Shown here: positions 4,877 to 5,779 of the stretch, in pieces | Numbering within the stretch: the stretch's first letter is position 1 | Layout: every line of letters starts with the position of its first letter | Source of the DNA: Candidatus Coatesiibacteriota bacterium | Lineage (GTDB): Bacteria; RBG-13-66-14 | Assembly (NCBI GenBank): GCA_030631385.1 | Contig: DAOVLG010000135.1 | Coordinates: forward strand, 1 to 5,779 | Reading direction: 5' to 3' | DNA length: 5,779 nucleotides | Notes under the pieces: model-generated | Databases searched by the model: none | Told to the model about the DNA's origin: nothing | Seen by the model: only the letters and a program-made list of their open reading frames with translations | Translations under genes and position numbers: made by a program

Positions 4877-5779
4877 ATGCACGAACTTACGATCAACCTC
4901 ACTCAGACGACTCAGGACGGGATCCACGTCTACGAGATAGCTGGTATGTTGGGCGTCGAGGGCTCGACGGACATCCAGAAGCTGTTCGAGATCTGTCTGG
5001 GAGAGGGGGTGTACAATACGGTTTTCGTCCTGGGCGGACTGGAGTTCATCTCAAGTGCGGGTGTGGGTGCCTTTATCTCGGTTGCCAAGGAAATCCGCGC
5101 TTCGGAGGGCGATATCGTCCTTGTTGGGGTTCCCCATCGCATCAGCCGGGTGCTCGAGTCTCTCGATCTGCTGGATTATTTCCGACTCTACGAGACCCTG
5201 GACGAGGCCCTTGATCATTTTGAGCACCTCTCCCCCACGACCACCGATATCTCCGAACTCGAATCGCCCATCGAGGTTCCCCTCCGCTCCCTCGTCACCC
5301 CCCAAGACATTCTCGAATTCTCGGATGTTCTGATCAAGTTAAAAATCAGTCAACAGCCCTTGGTGATGGCTCTGACCACCGCTACGAACGCCTTCGGTAT
5401 TCCGTGGATGGTGCTTTTTACCCGGACCGGGGACGGTTATTTTGCGCCCCTGGTCATCGCCGGTCAGGAAGCCGGGATCGGCGACGGTTTCAGGCTGCCC
5501 GTGGACGGGGATTTTGTCAACCGTCTCCGGAGCGCGAGGAACGACTTCCTCCTCTTCCCCCGTTGGTTACGGACGCTTCCCGCCAGCGAGGAGCTGGAGA
5601 CCGTCAGGATGGTCGGGACCCAGGGGATCTTCCGCATCAGGTCCGGTGAGGGCCTCCACGCCTTCATCTGTTTTGGCCCCAGCCCCATCGTCGAGAGCGA
5701 AGTAGAGTCCTTTTCTCTTTTGGGCCGGCAGTTAAACTGGTTCATCCTCTATCACCTCTCCCAGCGGGAGCTGGTGGGC
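4877..5779 (+). CDS. STAS-domain anti-anti-sigma protein fused to a GAF-like domain, 3' end beyond window
   Basis: 301 codons are open to the window edge with no stop, so the protein is longer. Residues about 1-116 form a STAS domain (SpoIIAA/RsbV type). The segment LGGLEFISSAGVGAFIS aligns with the phosphosite loop of SpoIIAA (DSSG), with Ser60 as the expected phosphorylated serine and the preceding Asp replaced by Ser. Then follow IVLVGVPHRISRVLESLDLLDYFRLYETLDEAL, the standard last strands and helix. A linker (117-140) leads to a GAF-like domain (about 145-300): helix ILEFSDVLIKLKIS, core strands WMVLFTRTGDGYFAPLVIAG, RLPVDGDFVNRL, LRTLP, GIFRIR, HAFICFG, then a helix SEVESFSLLGRQLNWFILYHLSQREL. 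In many sensor proteins such a helix passes signal to a C-terminal output domain (PP2C phosphatase, GGDEF or kinase); which one, if any, lies outside. The ATG at 4877 is the only reasonable start after the in-frame stop at 4832; there is no clear ribosome-binding site. Probable substrate of the RsbW-type kinase encoded upstream. Confidence 0.85.
   Translation, partial: MHELTINLTQTTQDGIHVYEIAGMLGVEGSTDIQKLFEICLGEGVYNTVFVLGGLEFISSAGVGAFISVAKEIRASEGDIVLVGVPHRISRVLESLDLLDYFRLYETLDEALDHFEHLSPTTTDISELESPIEVPLRSLVTPQDILEFSDVLIKLKISQQPLVMALTTATNAFGIPWMVLFTRTGDGYFAPLVIAGQEAGIGDGFRLPVDGDFVNRLRSARNDFLLFPRWLRTLPASEELETVRMVGTQGIFRIRSGEGLHAFICFGPSPIVESEVESFSLLGRQLNWFILYHLSQRELVG

Noticed and set aside
5051..5745. 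Frames in other registers and on the opposite strand within the STAS-GAF gene
   Set aside because: The 4877 frame is open for 301 codons with STAS and GAF-like patterns; the other frames are shadows.
1..5779. CRISPR array, tRNA, rRNA or complete insertion sequence
   Set aside because: No regularly spaced repeats, cloverleaf-like sequence, rRNA motif or transposase coding sequence was seen on either strand.

Overview
This is bacterial DNA of fairly high GC content with compact, overlapping genes. The lineage cannot be fixed from the window. ApbE, RNase HI, HU and an RsbW-type kinase are widespread. The accessory remnants (a broken DUF3800 gene, a decayed CoA-dehydratase-activase-like gene, GC-rich inverted repeats) suit an uncultivated or environmental bacterium, but that is inference.

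Layout. Positions 14-82 hold a GC-rich inverted-repeat element. It abuts the 3' end of a short DUF3800-like gene fragment (100-414, minus) whose C-terminal part is missing. Positions 415-539 carry hairpins and no gene. From 2564 down to 540 lies a minus-strand operon with overlapping genes: a small exported or membrane protein, a 91-aa unknown, an RNase HI-family protein and an ApbE lipoprotein (FAD:protein FMN transferase). At 2549-2581 two divergent promoters share one symmetric -10 box (TATTATA). The rightward promoter drives a gene of the CoA-dehydratase-activase-associated family (DUF2229/COG3580-like). That gene is dead: it is split over three reading frames and lacks an internal block, yet a strong intrinsic terminator (3473-3499) still follows it.

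Convergent to it is an HU gene (3523-3798, minus). The HU gene and a rightward RsbW/SpoIIAB-type serine kinase gene (4201-4629) are transcribed divergently from strong sigma-70-like promoters. A copy of the same palindrome (core GGGTTTAAACCC) lies in each 5' leader, which suggests either a shared control site or a dispersed repeat.

After a 247-nt gap that could encode a leader peptide and a terminator-like hairpin, a rightward gene runs off the window end (4877-5779, 301 codons seen). It encodes a STAS anti-anti-sigma domain with a conserved phosphorylatable serine, followed by a GAF-like sensor domain. Together with the RsbW-type kinase it suggests a partner-switching pathway in which the STAS protein carries its own sensory module. 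No sigma factor is visible in the window.

The observations most worth following are the pseudogene with intact flanking signals, the symmetric divergent promoter, the duplicated leader palindrome and the STAS-GAF fusion. I do not see clear evidence of a wholly new defence or mobile system.
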